A DNA stretch of 64,000 nucleotides from Cupriavidus pauculus (GCF_008693385.1 NZ_CP044065.1:3038001-3102000); one strand, 5' to 3'. Shown: positions 7,062 through 17,115, counted from the first letter of the stretch. Numbers and translations are program-made. The notes: generated by a model not told the origin, from the sequence alone.

Positions 7062-9227
7062 ATGTCTCACAAGAACAAACTCCCGCGCGCGCGCCGCCTC
7101 TCCGCGCGCAAGTCTCCCCTCAAGCCCGCCGCCGCCGTCGCGGCGCTGGTCGTCTCCGCGCACGCGTTCGCGCAGGATGCCGCGCCCGCCGCCCCCACGG
7201 CGCCGGCCAGCACGCCCGCGCCGGCACCGCAGGTGCTCAAGCCCGTCGTCGTCACCGCCAATCCGCTCGGCAGCGACCTCAACGACCTCGTGGCGCCCGT
7301 CTCCACGCTTGGCGGCGATGCGCTGACCGTGCGCGCCGACAGCACGCTCGGCGAAACGCTGAACACCCTGCCCGGCGTCTCGTCGAGCTATTTCGGCCCG
7401 AACGCGAGCCGCCCGATCATTCGCGGCCTCGACGCGGACCGCATCAAGGTGCTGCAGAACGGCGGGTCCACGATCGACGCTTCCACGCTGTCCTATGACC
7501 ACGCGGTGCCCATCGATCCGCTCGTGGCGGAGAGCATCGAGGTCGTGCGTGGCCCGGCCGCGCTGATGTACGGCGGCAACGCGCTCGGCGGCGTGGTCAA
7601 CGTGATCGACAACCGTATTCCGAAGGACCCGATCACGGGCGTGTCCGGCGCGGTCGATTCGAGCGCGACCATCGGCGGCGACAAGGGCCGCAATGCGAGC
7701 GGCCTGATCGAGGCCGGCAACGGCAGGTTCGCCGTGCATGCCGACGCGTTCGTGCGGCAGACCAGCGACCTCAAGATTCCGGGCTTCGCGCGCAGCGGCA
7801 ACGCGCGCGCCACGCAGCCGCTCCCCGAAGGGGAAACGGAGAGCTACGGCCATATCCCCAACACCAACGCGCATCAGGAAGGCGGCGCGCTCGGCGGTTC
7901 GTACACGTGGGCCGACGGCTTTATCGGGGCCGACTACTCGACGTATCGCAACGACTACGGCACGCCGGCCGAAGCCGACGCGCGCATCAAGATGCGGCAG
8001 GACCGCTTTGGCGTCGCGGGCGAGGCGCGCAATCTGTCCAATGCCACGGGCGGCATCATCGAGTCGGTCAAGGGCAACTTCAGCTACACCGACTACGAGC
8101 ATCGCGAGATCGAGGACGGCGAGACGGGCACCACGTTCAAGAGCCATGGCTGGGATGCGCGGCTGGAGGCCAAGCACGGCAAGATCGGGAACATGACGGG
8201 CGTGATCGGCACGCAGTTCGGGCACACCGACTTCTCCGCGCTCGGCGAGGAAGCGTTCGTGCCGAGCACGCGTACCGACAATGCCGCAGTGTTCGTGTTC
8301 GAGGAACTGCCGCTGACGGCATCCGGCGACCTCAAACTGAACCTCGGCGGTCGCCTCGACCACACGACGGTGAAGGCCAGCGCGAATGGCAGCGATCGTT
8401 TCGCCGATGCCGAGCGGACCTTCAACGCGGGCAGCGCGTCGGCGGGTCTGCTGTACAAGGTCAACCCGGTCTGGTCCGTGACCAGCAACCTGTCGTACAC
8501 GGAGCGCGCGCCGACGTTCTACGAGCTCTATGCCAACGGGCCGCACCTGGCCACGGGCACGTTCGAGGTGGGCGATCCCAATGCGAACAAGGAACGCGCC
8601 ACGTCGATCGACCTCGGGCTGCGCTTCAACCAGGGGCCGCATAGCGGTAGCGTCACGGGCTACTACAGCCGCTTCCAGAACTACCTCGCGCTCGTGAACT
8701 CCGGGCAGTTCCGCGACGAAGAAGGCAATGCCGCGCCGGCGGGCAACGGTGCGTTGCCCGTGTTCCAGTACCTCGGCGTGCCGGCCACGTTGTGGGGCTT
8801 CGAGGCCGAGGGCAAGACGCGCCTGCTCCAGAAGATGCTCACCACGAGCGATACGCTGGACTTTGCCGCGCGCGCGGACTACGTGCATGGCGAGAATCGC
8901 GACACCGGCGAGGCACTGCCGCGCCTGTCGCCGCTGCGTCTCGGCGGGTCGCTGATCTACGGGGCGGGCCCCTGGGGAGCGCGCGTGAACGTCGATTGGT
9001 ACGCGCGCCAGAGCCGTGTACCGACGGACGATACGCCCAGCGATGCCTATACGATGCTCGGCGTGGCGCTGACCTACAAGTTCAAGGTCTCGCGCACGCA
9101 GACGCTCGTGTATCTGCGAGGCGATAACCTGACCAACACCGAGGCGCGCAGCGCGACGTCGATCTTGCGGGATATCGCGCCGCTGGCGGGGCGGAGCGTG
9201 CGGGTGGGGTTCAAGACGACGTTCTGA
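7062..9227 (+). CDS. znuD: ZnuD-like TonB-dependent outer-membrane receptor
   Basis: A 721-aa outer-membrane receptor. A long basic N-terminal region runs into a signal peptide (AAVAALVVSAHAFAQ), then a Pro/Ala spacer, the plug domain (LGETLNTLPGVSSSYFG, RPIIRGLDADRIKVLQNG, VPIDPLVAESIEVVRGP) and a 22-strand barrel ending in the canonical Phe (VGFKTTF). The plug wording VPIDPLVAESIEVVRGPAAL matches the ZnuD zinc-receptor group. The meningococcal His-rich loop is not obvious. It sits 185 bp after the small membrane protein and in the zur cluster, so zinc uptake under zinc limitation is the likely role. The stop is 11 bp from a convergent gene. Confidence 0.87.
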   Translation: MSHKNKLPRARRLSARKSPLKPAAAVAALVVSAHAFAQDAAPAAPTAPASTPAPAPQVLKPVVVTANPLGSDLNDLVAPVSTLGGDALTVRADSTLGETLNTLPGVSSSYFGPNASRPIIRGLDADRIKVLQNGGSTIDASTLSYDHAVPIDPLVAESIEVVRGPAALMYGGNALGGVVNVIDNRIPKDPITGVSGAVDSSATIGGDKGRNASGLIEAGNGRFAVHADAFVRQTSDLKIPGFARSGNARATQPLPEGETESYGHIPNTNAHQEGGALGGSYTWADGFIGADYSTYRNDYGTPAEADARIKMRQDRFGVAGEARNLSNATGGIIESVKGNFSYTDYEHREIEDGETGTTFKSHGWDARLEAKHGKIGNMTGVIGTQFGHTDFSALGEEAFVPSTRTDNAAVFVFEELPLTASGDLKLNLGGRLDHTTVKASANGSDRFADAERTFNAGSASAGLLYKVNPVWSVTSNLSYTERAPTFYELYANGPHLATGTFEVGDPNANKERATSIDLGLRFNQGPHSGSVTGYYSRFQNYLALVNSGQFRDEEGNAAPAGNGALPVFQYLGVPATLWGFEAEGKTRLLQKMLTTSDTLDFAARADYVHGENRDTGEALPRLSPLRLGGSLIYGAGPWGARVNVDWYARQSRVPTDDTPSDAYTMLGVALTYKFKVSRTQTLVYLRGDNLTNTEARSATSILRDIAPLAGRSVRVGFKTTF

Positions 9228-9238
9228 CCGGGAAGGCC

Positions 9239-9778
9239 TCAACCCGGGATCATCGAATACACGGCCGCCGCGATCGGGCGGCCGTTCAGGATCAGCCGGT
9301 TGCGCGCGATGCATTCGAATTGCGCGCCGATCTTCTCCGCCACGGCGCGGCTGGCGAGGTTACCCTCCGCGGCCACGACCTCGATGCGTGTCAGCCCGAG
9401 CCCGTGAAAACCATGGCACGCCATCATCGACGCGGCACCCGCCGCGATGCCGCGCCGCTGCCGCGATTGCCGGATCCAGTAACCGAGGTTGCCCAGGTTG
9501 TCCTCGCGCCGGATCTGGTTGATCGCGACGCCGCCGTACAGCACGCGCCCATCGGGCGAGAACACGCCGACGTCGAACGCGACGCCGTCCTCCATATTGG
9601 TTTCGCAGCGGGCAAACCACTCGTGCGCGTCGTAGAGGCCATAGTCGGGATACGCCCAGGGCATCCACACGCCCACCGTCGCCATCGATTCGCGTACCGC
9701 GCCGACCATCTGCGATGCATCGCTCGCACGAAATGGCCGCAGCAGGAAGTCGCGAGCCTTGAGCGGCGGCATCAGCAT
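9239..9778 (-). CDS. GNAT-family N-acetyltransferase (RimJ/RimL type)
   Basis: 179 aa, with the RimJ/RimL-like opening LKARDFLLRPFRASDASQM, the acetyl-CoA-binding region around YWIRQSRQRRGIAAGAA, and GLTRIEVVAAEGNLASRAVAEKIG near the C-terminus. It probably acetylates a protein or small amine in the cytosol; the substrate is unknown. It is the last gene of the long minus-strand run and starts 4 bp after the stop of the metallo-beta-lactamase-fold gene. The in-frame ATG two codons in (MPPLKAR) is an alternative start. Confidence 0.88.
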   Translation of the reverse strand: MLMPPLKARDFLLRPFRASDASQMVGAVRESMATVGVWMPWAYPDYGLYDAHEWFARCETNMEDGVAFDVGVFSPDGRVLYGGVAINQIRREDNLGNLGYWIRQSRQRRGIAAGAASMMACHGFHGLGLTRIEVVAAEGNLASRAVAEKIGAQFECIARNRLILNGRPIAAAVYSMIPG

Positions 9779-9782
9779 GGCG

Positions 9783-10703
9783 TCAGTCCCGGTTCAGTAT
9801 CTGATCGCCATCGACCGCAAGCGCTCCGACGCGGACAAGTCCCCGCAGCGCATCCTCGCAGATCGCCGCGAGCGATTCGCCCGGCATGTAGCGCGCCTGG
9901 ATGCGCGACATCAGCGGCGTCGCGCCGAACCAGTCGAGCAACGCCGCGCGCGTCATCCGCTGCGCGGCCAGCATCCGGAACTTCACGAGCACCTTGATCG
10001 CGTTCGTCGCATTGCGCAGCGGATCGTCGCGCAGGTAGGCGAGCCGGCCGCGCGCGCGTTCGAGCGCGCCCGCGACGTCCGTGAACACGGCACCATGGCC
10101 GGGAATCACCACCCGCACATCGAGCGACGCGATCCGCGCGAGCACCGCCTGCTGCTCGGCAAACCCGCTCTCGCCATCGAGCTCGGGAAAGATCACGCCG
10201 AAGCCGTTCTCCCACAGCGCATCGCCAGAGATCAGGATGCCGTGGGCGGGCGCGAACAGCATGACCGCATGCGGATCGTGCCCGGGCGCCCCCACCACGT
10301 TCCAGTCGATGCCGCCGAGCCGCAGCGCATCGCCATCGGCGAGCACGTCGTCGAACGTAAAACGCGCGCATTGCTGCCCCGTGGCGCGATACGACAGCGC
10401 CTCCTCGTCCCACGCGGCCACCGCGTCCGCTTCCGCCGCCGGAATGCGCGTGTGCGGCTGCCAGCGTGCCTGCAGGCTCGCGTTGCCGCCGCAGTGGTCG
10501 GAATGCAGATGGGTGTTGACGAGCCGGCGCAATGGCCGGCCGTCGAGCGCGGCTTCCACGAGCGCCACCGTCTGCGAGGCGTGCGTGACGTAGCCGCTGT
10601 CGATCAGCGTGGCGCCATCCCCGTCGAACGTGAGGACATTGTTGGCCGAGAGCCAGCCGCGCTCCAGCACACGTAACGACGGCGGGAGCGGCGGCGTGCT
10701 CAT
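9783..10703 (-). CDS. Metallo-beta-lactamase-fold hydrolase
   Basis: 306 aa with the zinc-binding THLHSDH motif at residues 64-70 and further family elements [25 protein letters not shown] and VIPGHGAVF. This is the glyoxalase-II-like branch; the substrate is not identifiable. The ATG overlaps the stop of the DUF1289 gene (ATGA), showing translational coupling. Confidence 0.9.
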   Translation of the reverse strand: MSTPPLPPSLRVLERGWLSANNVLTFDGDGATLIDSGYVTHASQTVALVEAALDGRPLRRLVNTHLHSDHCGGNASLQARWQPHTRIPAAEADAVAAWDEEALSYRATGQQCARFTFDDVLADGDALRLGGIDWNVVGAPGHDPHAVMLFAPAHGILISGDALWENGFGVIFPELDGESGFAEQQAVLARIASLDVRVVIPGHGAVFTDVAGALERARGRLAYLRDDPLRNATNAIKVLVKFRMLAAQRMTRAALLDWFGATPLMSRIQARYMPGESLAAICEDALRGLVRVGALAVDGDQILNRD

Positions 10704-10945
10704 GGCGCGGTTTCCCGCAGCCAGCGCAGGCGATCGGGCAGTTGCGCCCAGATCGCGCGGCGTGCGGCGTCGTCCGCGCCGGACCATGACGCAATCTCGT
10801 CGATCGTGCGCAGGCAGCCTTCGCAGTAGCCGGAGGCCGCATCCATGCGGCAGACGTTGATGCACGGCGACGGCACGGGCGAGCCCGTCAGCGCGGCGTC
10901 GGCAGCGTGTTCCAGTTCGGCCAGCGATCGCGTGCACACGGTCAT
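10700..10945 (-). CDS. DUF1289 domain protein
   Basis: 81 aa. The Cys pattern PSPCINVC...[16 protein letters not shown] (Cys 28, 32, 41, 44) is the DUF1289 signature, a small presumably metal-binding module of unknown function. It is often a short stand-alone gene next to metabolic enzymes. It lies 4 bp after the thioesterase stop and overlaps the next gene by 4 bp. Confidence 0.9.
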   Translation of the reverse strand: MTVCTRSLAELEHAADAALTGSPVPSPCINVCRMDAASGYCEGCLRTIDEIASWSGADDAARRAIWAQLPDRLRWLRETAP

Positions 10946-10949
10946 GGCG

Positions 10950-11408
10950 TCAGCCCGTCATGCGCGCGGCTTTTGCCGCGATCTTGTCGTTGAAACGCGC
11001 AGCATCGATCAGATGCCGTTCGTGCACGCCCTCGGAGATCTTGTCCTCGCCGTCCCATGCGGTCAGCGCGAACCGCAGCTTGCGGCCTTCGACGGCAACC
11101 AGCTCGCCCTTGACCGTCACCGCCATGCCCGGCGGCGTCGCGGCCAGATGCGAGAAGTTCACGAGCGTGCCGAGCGACTGCTCGCGCGGCCAGTCGAGGT
11201 AGTCGCGCAGCATCTGCAGGCACGCGCATTCCATGATGCCGACCATATACCCCGTGGCCAGCACGTCGGGCATGTCGGCACACCCGGGAATATCGTCGTA
11301 CAGGTTCGGCACGGTGGCCTTCGGCGGCACCACGTACTGCCACTCGAACGCAATGCCGGGCCGCAGCCCGCTGGCCGCGCTCAAGCCGCCGGCGCCGCCG
11401 GCGCTCAC
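10950..11408 (-). CDS. FlK-like hot-dog thioesterase
   Basis: A 152-aa single hot-dog domain. The arrangement [12 protein letters not shown] (Thr and Glu) followed by [11 protein letters not shown] (His) matches the catalytic Thr/Glu/His layout of fluoroacetyl-CoA-thioesterase-like proteins. It probably hydrolyses a short acyl-CoA; within this gene run a branched or dicarboxylic acyl-CoA is plausible but unproven. Its ATG overlaps the YbaK-type gene stop by 4 bp. Confidence 0.82.
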   Translation of the reverse strand: MSAGGAGGLSAASGLRPGIAFEWQYVVPPKATVPNLYDDIPGCADMPDVLATGYMVGIMECACLQMLRDYLDWPREQSLGTLVNFSHLAATPPGMAVTVKGELVAVEGRKLRFALTAWDGEDKISEGVHERHLIDAARFNDKIAAKAARMTG

Positions 11409-11938
11409 GACGCCACCTCGCCGTTCACCGGCTGCACGAGCTGCGCGACGTCGGCCACCTCGGCACCCGTCATCGTCTGCAGCTGCGCCGGCGTCAGGTT
11501 GAACACCGCATGCGGATGGCCGGCGGCGGCCCAGACGCTCTCGTACTGGAACAGGTCCCGGTCGAGCAGCATCACCGGTGCCACCGCGTGGCCGATCGGG
11601 CAGACGCCACCGATCGCATATCCGGTCTTGTCGCGCACGAAACGCGCATCGGCCTTGCCCAGCGCCCCCACGCGCGCGGCCACCTTGGCCTCATCGACGC
11701 GATTGCTGCCACTCGCGATCACGAGCACGGGCACGTCGTCCGCCACGCGGCGGAAGATGATCGACTTGGCAATCTCCGCCACGGAGCAGCCCAGGCCGGC
11801 CGCGGCCTCCGCCGAGGTCCTGCCCGTCGCGGGCAACATCACCACGGGCCGGTCGTGGCCGATGCCGGCCAGCAGATCGGCCACGCGTTGCGCGGATTCC
11901 GGGAGGGGTCCCTGCGACGTTCCGGAGGTTTCGCTCAT
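11405..11938 (-). CDS. YbaK/EbsC-family protein (aminoacyl-tRNA deacylase type)
   Basis: 177 aa with the YbaK fold signature: AEIAKSIIFRR (conserved Lys), VLVIASGSNRVDEAKVAA, and TGYAIGGVCPIGH. Such proteins edit misacylated tRNA (ProX or YbaK) in the cytosol. It lies 28 bp after the HMG-CoA lyase gene and overlaps the thioesterase gene, so it belongs to the same transcription unit; no link to leucine breakdown is evident. Confidence 0.88.
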   Translation of the reverse strand: MSETSGTSQGPLPESAQRVADLLAGIGHDRPVVMLPATGRTSAEAAAGLGCSVAEIAKSIIFRRVADDVPVLVIASGSNRVDEAKVAARVGALGKADARFVRDKTGYAIGGVCPIGHAVAPVMLLDRDLFQYESVWAAAGHPHAVFNLTPAQLQTMTGAEVADVAQLVQPVNGEVAS

Positions 11939-11966
11939 GTCACTGCTCTCCTGAAGAGGAATGGGT

Positions 11967-12896
11967 TCACACGCACGTGGCTTCCGCCGCCGACGCCCAC
12001 TTGGTCAGCAGGGCCTTGCCCACGCGCGAGCTGTTCGCGCGGCCGATGGCCTGCGAGATGAAGTCGCCGGTGCGCACCACGGCTTCGAGATCGATGCCGG
12101 TGTGCAGGCCGAGCCCGTGCAGCATGTACAGCACGTCCTCGGTGGCCACGTTGCCCGTGGCGCCCTTTGCGTACGGGCAGCCGCCGAGGCCCGCCACCGA
12201 CGCGTGGAAGATCGCGATCCCCACTTCGAGGCTCGCGAGGATGTTCGACAGCGCCTGGCCGTACGTATCGTGGAAATGGCCCGACAGGCGGTCGATCGGA
12301 AACTCCGCCGCCGCGGCGCGCATCACGTCCTGCACCTTGCCCGGCGTGCCCACGCCGATCGTGTCGGCGATATCGATCTCGTCGCAGCCGAGTTCGCGCA
12401 TGCGGCGTACCACATCGACCACCGCGCTCACGGACACCTCGCCCTGATAGGGGCAGCCGAGCGCGCACGAAATGCTGCCGCGCAGCCGGACGCCCGCTTC
12501 CTTCGCGGCGGCGGCCACGGGTTCGAAGCGCGCGATCGATTCGGCGATCGAGCAGTTGATGTTCTTCTGCGAGAACGCCTCGCTCGCGGCGCCGAAGATC
12601 ACCACCTCGTCGGCGCTCGCGGCCACCGCGCCCTCGAAGCCCTTCATGTTCGGGGTCAGCACCGAATAGAGCGTGCCCGGACGGCGCTGGATGCGCGCCA
12701 TCACATCGGCGCCGTCGGCCATCTGCGGTACCCATTTCGGCGAGACGAACGAGGCGGCCTCGATATTCACGAAGCCCGCGTCCGACAGCTGGTTGATCAG
12801 CGCGACCTTCACATCGGTCGGCACCATCGCCTTCTCGTTCTGCAGGCCGTCCCGCGGGCCCACTTCGACGATCTTCACGTATTGTGGCAAGTTCAT
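11967..12896 (-). CDS. liuE: Hydroxymethylglutaryl-CoA lyase
   Basis: 309 aa. It splits HMG-CoA into acetyl-CoA and acetoacetate, the last step of leucine degradation. It carries GPRDGLQNE near residue 13 and the HMG-CoA lyase active-site signature GLGGCPYAKGATGNVATED with its catalytic Cys; GHFHDTYGQAL supplies metal-binding His residues. The start at ATG 12896 has AGGAG six bases upstream; a TTG two codons earlier is less likely. It lies downstream of mccA and the reductase gene in the same run. Confidence 0.95.
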   Translation of the reverse strand: MNLPQYVKIVEVGPRDGLQNEKAMVPTDVKVALINQLSDAGFVNIEAASFVSPKWVPQMADGADVMARIQRRPGTLYSVLTPNMKGFEGAVAASADEVVIFGAASEAFSQKNINCSIAESIARFEPVAAAAKEAGVRLRGSISCALGCPYQGEVSVSAVVDVVRRMRELGCDEIDIADTIGVGTPGKVQDVMRAAAAEFPIDRLSGHFHDTYGQALSNILASLEVGIAIFHASVAGLGGCPYAKGATGNVATEDVLYMLHGLGLHTGIDLEAVVRTGDFISQAIGRANSSRVGKALLTKWASAAEATCV

Positions 12897-12924
12897 CTCC
12901 AACTCCTGTTCGGTGGCGTCGCGT

Positions 12925-13878
12925 TCAGTACCCGCGGTCGATATCGACGATGCCCGCGATGGGGCGTCCTTCGCCGAGCGCGCGGATCTTGCCGGCGATC
13001 TGCGCGATGCTGTCCTCGCGCAGCGTGAGCGCCGAGATATGCGGCGTGATCGTGATGCGCGGCTCCTTCCAGAACGGATGCTCGGCCGGCAGCGGCTCTT
13101 CGCGGAACACGTCGAGCGTCGCGCCGCCGATCTGGCCCGACTGCACTGCGGCGAGGAGGTCGGCCTCGACCAGATGCTGGCCGCGCGCGACGTTGACGAG
13201 GTGGGCGCCCGGTGCCAGACGCTTCAGCAGATCGGCGTCGATGATGTTCTCGGTGTCCGGCGTCAGCGGCAGCACGTTGACGAGCACGCGCAGGCCGTCG
13301 AGGAACGCGGCGCGGCCGTCTTCGCCGTGGAACGCCTGCACGCCCTCCACCTGCCTCGGCGAACGGCTCCAGCCGCGCACGGGAAAGCCGAACTGGGCCA
13401 GCGTGCGGGCGATATGGCTGCCCAGCGTGCCGATGCCCATCACGCCGATCGTGAAGTCCGCGCGGCGATGGGGCTTGATGAACTTCCACGTGCCGGCGGC
13501 GGCCTGCGCGGCGTAGGCGTCGAGCTTGCGGAAATCGCGCAGCACGGCGGCGCTCACGTATTCGGCCATCTGCGCGGCCATGCCGGCGTCGTCGAGGCGG
13601 ACGATCGGCACGCCCGCGGGCAACGCATTCGCGTCGTTGTCACGCAGCCGCAGGATGCCGTCCACACCGGCGCCGAGATTGAAGATGGCGCGCAGATCGG
13701 TGCGGCCGCGCAGCATCTCGACCGGGGGACGCCAGACGACCGCGAAGTCCACCTGCTTGTCGCTGGAGATATCGCGGGATTCCTCCCAGGTCAGGCACTG
13801 CGCCTCGGGCAACGCCTCGGCGAAACCTTCAATCCAGGGGGCATAGCGGCCGTCCGGCACGTACAACTGCAACTTCAT
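12925..13878 (-). CDS. Glyoxylate/hydroxypyruvate reductase A-like D-2-hydroxyacid dehydrogenase
   Basis: 317 aa. The NAD(P)-binding GxGxxG is in GVMGIGTLGSHIA (about 145-157). The catalytic Arg lies in NVARGQHLVE, Glu in DVFREEPLP and His in TPHISAL, as in GhrA. It would reduce glyoxylate or hydroxypyruvate. Its place between mccA and HMG-CoA lyase, in a run that also encodes AceK, hints at a link to glyoxylate metabolism. ATG 13878 was chosen because it gives the GhrA-type N-terminus MKLQLYV. Confidence 0.9.
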   Translation of the reverse strand: MKLQLYVPDGRYAPWIEGFAEALPEAQCLTWEESRDISSDKQVDFAVVWRPPVEMLRGRTDLRAIFNLGAGVDGILRLRDNDANALPAGVPIVRLDDAGMAAQMAEYVSAAVLRDFRKLDAYAAQAAAGTWKFIKPHRRADFTIGVMGIGTLGSHIARTLAQFGFPVRGWSRSPRQVEGVQAFHGEDGRAAFLDGLRVLVNVLPLTPDTENIIDADLLKRLAPGAHLVNVARGQHLVEADLLAAVQSGQIGGATLDVFREEPLPAEHPFWKEPRITITPHISALTLREDSIAQIAGKIRALGEGRPIAGIVDIDRGY

Positions 13879-13951
13879 CTCGACTCCGTGTGATTGTTGT
13901 AAGGGGATGCCTGCGATTTTGGCATGGATTCGGATTGGACCGAGCCCACCG

Positions 13952-15979
13952 CTACGCTGTTTCGGGTACGGCAAACGCCAGCAACTGCGCGCCTTCCGTC
14001 ACCTGTTCCCCCACGCCGTACAGCACCTCGGCCACCACGCCGTCCACGGGCGCGCTGATCGTATGCTCCATCTTCATCGCTTCCATGACGAGCAGCGGCG
14101 TGCCGCGCGTGACCTGCGCGCCCGGCTCGACCATCACCGCGATGACCTTGCCCGGCATGGGCGCGGTCAGCTTGCCGCCCTCGCCTTCCGCGGCGTCCGA
14201 CACCGCGAGCGGGTCGAGCCATTCGAGCACCGCGTGGCGCCCGCCGTGGAACACGTGGAACGTGTCGCCCTCCAGATGCACCTGCCCATGCGTGCGGCGC
14301 GTGCCCATGTCCACGCGGATATCGTCCGCGCGGAACGTGTAGGCGAACGGCGTCGCCTGATCCATGAAGATCAGCGTCTTGCGCCGCGACTCGATGCGCA
14401 GCACCACCTCCAGCACATCGTTGCCGGATTTGAACCGCAGCGTGCGGTCATCGCGGCCATTGAGCCGCCATGCGCCCGCATGGGTCCACGGCGAATGCGG
14501 ATCGCTCGCGTCGATGCGCCGCGTGGCGTCTTCGCGCGCGAGCAGCGCCGCCGCCGCGAGCGCGGCCGCTTCCATCCCTACGGGGCGCGGGGGCGGAAAC
14601 AACGCGTCGTGGTTGCGCTCGATCAGTCCGGTGTCGAGGTCCGCCGTGCGGAATGCCTGCGAGGTCACCAGCCGCTGCAGGAACGCGACGTTCGTCGACA
14701 ACCCCACCACGTGGTAACCGGCCAGCGCCTGCGACAGGCGTGCCAGCGCCGCCTCGCGCGTCGGCCCCCAGACGATCAGCTTCGCGATCATCGGGTCGTA
14801 GAAGGGGCTGATCGCATCGCCCTCGCGCACGCCCGCGTCGATGCGCACACCCGCGGGACCATGCGCATCGCCACCGCGCATGAACTGCACGGCCGGCGGC
14901 GTGCGCAGGAAGCGCAGCGTGCCGGTCGATGGCAAAAAGCCCTTCTCGGGATTCTCGGCGTAGATGCGCGCCTCGATCGCATGCCCGTCGATGCGCAACT
15001 GCTCCTGCGTCAACGGCAGCGGCTCGCCCGCGGCGACACGGAGCTGCCACTCGACGAGGTCTTGCCCGGTGATCATTTCGGTCACCGGATGCTCGACCTG
15101 CAGCCGCGTGTTCATCTCCATGAAGTAGAACGACCCGTCCTGGTTCGCGATGAACTCGACCGTGCCCGCGCCGACGTACCCCACCGCGCGCGCGGCAGCC
15201 ACCGCGGCTTCGCCCATCGCGCGGCGGCGATCTTCGGTCATGCCCGGCGCCGGCGCTTCCTCGAGCACCTTCTGATGACGGCGCTGCACCGAGCAGTCGC
15301 GCTCGAACAGGTACACGCAATTGCCATGCGTGTCGGCGAACACCTGGATCTCGATATGGCGCGGCCGCGTGAGGTACTTCTCGACGAGCACCTTGTCGTC
15401 GCCGAAGCTCGCCGACGCCTCGCGCCGCACGGACGCGAGCGCAGCCTCGAACGCATCGCCGGACTCGACGACGCGCATGCCCTTGCCGCCACCGCCGGCG
15501 CTGGCCTTGATGAGCACCGGATAGCCGATGCGATCGGCCTCCGCGCGCAGCAGCGCGGGATCCTGGTCCTCGCCGTGATAGCCGGGCACCAGCGGCACAC
15601 CGGCCCGCTCCATCAGCTGCTTGGCCGCGCTCTTGCTGCCCATCGCGCGAATCGCGGACGCGGGCGGCCCGATGAACACCATGCCCGCCTCGGCGCAGGC
15701 CTCGGCAAACGCGTCGTTCTCGGACAGGAACCCATAGCCCGGGTGAATCGCGTGCACGCCCGCGTCGCGGGCCATCTCGATGATGTGGTCCGCGCGCAGA
15801 TAACTGTCACGCGCGGCCGCGCCGCCGATATGAATCGCCTCGTCGCAATACGCGACATGCCGCGCTTCCGCGTCGGCGTCGGAATAGACCGCCACCGTGC
15901 GAATGCCCAGGCGGCGGCACGTGGCGGCCACGCGGCAGGCAATCTCGCCGCGGTTGGCGATCAGGACCTTCTGAAACAT
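13952..15979 (-). CDS. mccA: 3-methylcrotonyl-CoA carboxylase, biotin-containing alpha subunit
   Basis: 675 aa, usual for MccA. Biotin carboxylase domain first (FQKVLIANRGEIACRV, ATP-grasp GGGGKGM near 160), a BT-like linker, then the biotin-carrier domain with VMEAMKMEH, the biotinylated Lys being about residue 636. It carboxylates 3-methylcrotonyl-CoA together with MccB. A strong RBS (GGAGGAG) precedes the ATG. mccB is 6.5 kb upstream on the same strand, separated by the bio genes and liuC, an unusual split. Acetyl- or propionyl-CoA carboxylase is less likely given the isovaleryl-CoA dehydrogenase, LiuC and HMG-CoA lyase around it. Confidence 0.94.
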   Translation of the reverse strand: MFQKVLIANRGEIACRVAATCRRLGIRTVAVYSDADAEARHVAYCDEAIHIGGAAARDSYLRADHIIEMARDAGVHAIHPGYGFLSENDAFAEACAEAGMVFIGPPASAIRAMGSKSAAKQLMERAGVPLVPGYHGEDQDPALLRAEADRIGYPVLIKASAGGGGKGMRVVESGDAFEAALASVRREASASFGDDKVLVEKYLTRPRHIEIQVFADTHGNCVYLFERDCSVQRRHQKVLEEAPAPGMTEDRRRAMGEAAVAAARAVGYVGAGTVEFIANQDGSFYFMEMNTRLQVEHPVTEMITGQDLVEWQLRVAAGEPLPLTQEQLRIDGHAIEARIYAENPEKGFLPSTGTLRFLRTPPAVQFMRGGDAHGPAGVRIDAGVREGDAISPFYDPMIAKLIVWGPTREAALARLSQALAGYHVVGLSTNVAFLQRLVTSQAFRTADLDTGLIERNHDALFPPPRPVGMEAAALAAAALLAREDATRRIDASDPHSPWTHAGAWRLNGRDDRTLRFKSGNDVLEVVLRIESRRKTLIFMDQATPFAYTFRADDIRVDMGTRRTHGQVHLEGDTFHVFHGGRHAVLEWLDPLAVSDAAEGEGGKLTAPMPGKVIAVMVEPGAQVTRGTPLLVMEAMKMEHTISAPVDGVVAEVLYGVGEQVTEGAQLLAFAVPETA

Positions 15980-16034
15980 GGCTCTCCTCCTTCTTGTGGT
16001 CGGGGGCGGCCAGTCTGCGTTGCACCGTCGGGTA

Positions 16035-17078
16035 TTACCCCGCGTAGCCTTCCGCGCGAATGTCGAGGCGCGCGAGCAGCGCGCGGTCGCGGTCGGCCTG
16101 CGGGTTGCCGGTGGTCAGCAGCTTTTCGCCATAGAAAATCGAATTGGCGCCGGCCATGAAGCACAGCGCCTGCAACGCTTCGTCCATCGCCTCGCGGCCG
16201 GCGGACAGACGCACCATCGCGCGCGGCATCGTGATGCGCGCCACCGCGATCGTGCGGACGAACTCGAACGGGTCCAGCGCCTCGGTGCCGGCCAGCGGCG
16301 TGCCCTCCACCTGCACGAGGTTGTTGATGGGCACCGACTCCGGGTACGGGTCCATGTTCGCGAGCTGCGCGATCAGGCCCGCGCGCGCGGCGCGCGACTC
16401 GCCCATGCCGACGATGCCGCCGCAGCACACGTTGATACCCGCCTCGCGCACGTGGCCGATCGTGTCGAGACGATCCTGGTACGTGCGCGTGGTGATGATC
16501 TTGCCGTAGAACTCGGGCGACGTGTCGAGGTTGTGGTTGTAGTAATCGAGACCGGCATCCTTGAGGCGCTGCGCCTGCTCGGCCTTCAGCATGCCGAGCG
16601 TGACGCAGGTCTCGAGGCCCATGGCCTTGACCTCGCGCACCATGTCGATCACGGGCTCGAGGTGACGCTCCTTCGGGCTGCGCCAGGCGGCGCCCATGCA
16701 GAAGCGCGTGGCGCCATTGGCCTTGGCCGCGCGCGCGGCTTCCAGCACCTCGTCCAGCGCCATCAGCTTCTCGGCCTTCACGCCGGCGTCATGGTGCGCG
16801 CTCTGCGGGCAGTAGCCGCAATCCTCTTCGCAGCCGCCCGTCTTGATGGACAGCAGCGTGGACAGCTGCACGGTGTTCGCGTCGAAGTGCTCGCGATGCA
16901 CCTGTTGCGCGCGGAACAGCAGGTCGTTGAACGGCAGCGCGAACAGCGCGGCCACGTCGTCGACGCGCCAGGCATCGGTGTCCTTGGGCGCACCGGCGGC
17001 AATGTTGCGGGCGGTCTGGCGCAGGCTATCGGGCGAGATGGTGGCGGAGACGGTGGCGGAGATGGTCGTTTGAGTCAT
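16035..17078 (-). CDS. bioB: Biotin synthase
   Basis: 347 aa radical-SAM enzyme that inserts sulfur into dethiobiotin. The SAM cluster motif [13 protein letters not shown] places Cys 83, 87 and 90. Other BioB segments include [23 protein letters not shown] and [14 protein letters not shown]. It is the last gene of bioAFDB, 37 bp after bioD, and the next gene downstream is the biotin-dependent mccA, 55 bp away. The first ~20 residues are Thr/Ser-rich ([11 protein letters not shown]), so the true start could be slightly internal. Confidence 0.97.
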   Translation of the reverse strand: MTQTTISATVSATISPDSLRQTARNIAAGAPKDTDAWRVDDVAALFALPFNDLLFRAQQVHREHFDANTVQLSTLLSIKTGGCEEDCGYCPQSAHHDAGVKAEKLMALDEVLEAARAAKANGATRFCMGAAWRSPKERHLEPVIDMVREVKAMGLETCVTLGMLKAEQAQRLKDAGLDYYNHNLDTSPEFYGKIITTRTYQDRLDTIGHVREAGINVCCGGIVGMGESRAARAGLIAQLANMDPYPESVPINNLVQVEGTPLAGTEALDPFEFVRTIAVARITMPRAMVRLSAGREAMDEALQALCFMAGANSIFYGEKLLTTGNPQADRDRALLARLDIRAEGYAG

Positions 17079-17115
17079 GATCGTTTCGGTTTTCTGTATT
17101 CGGTGGGGGGGACGG

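Noticed and set aside
6828..9314. Minus-strand open frame of about 830 codons opposite the TonB receptor
   Set aside because: It is an antisense shadow of the GC-rich receptor gene; composition is His/Arg-rich with no domain or start signal.
13907..16159. Plus-strand open frame of 750 codons opposite mccA
   Set aside because: Shadow of the mccA gene; no recognisable protein features.
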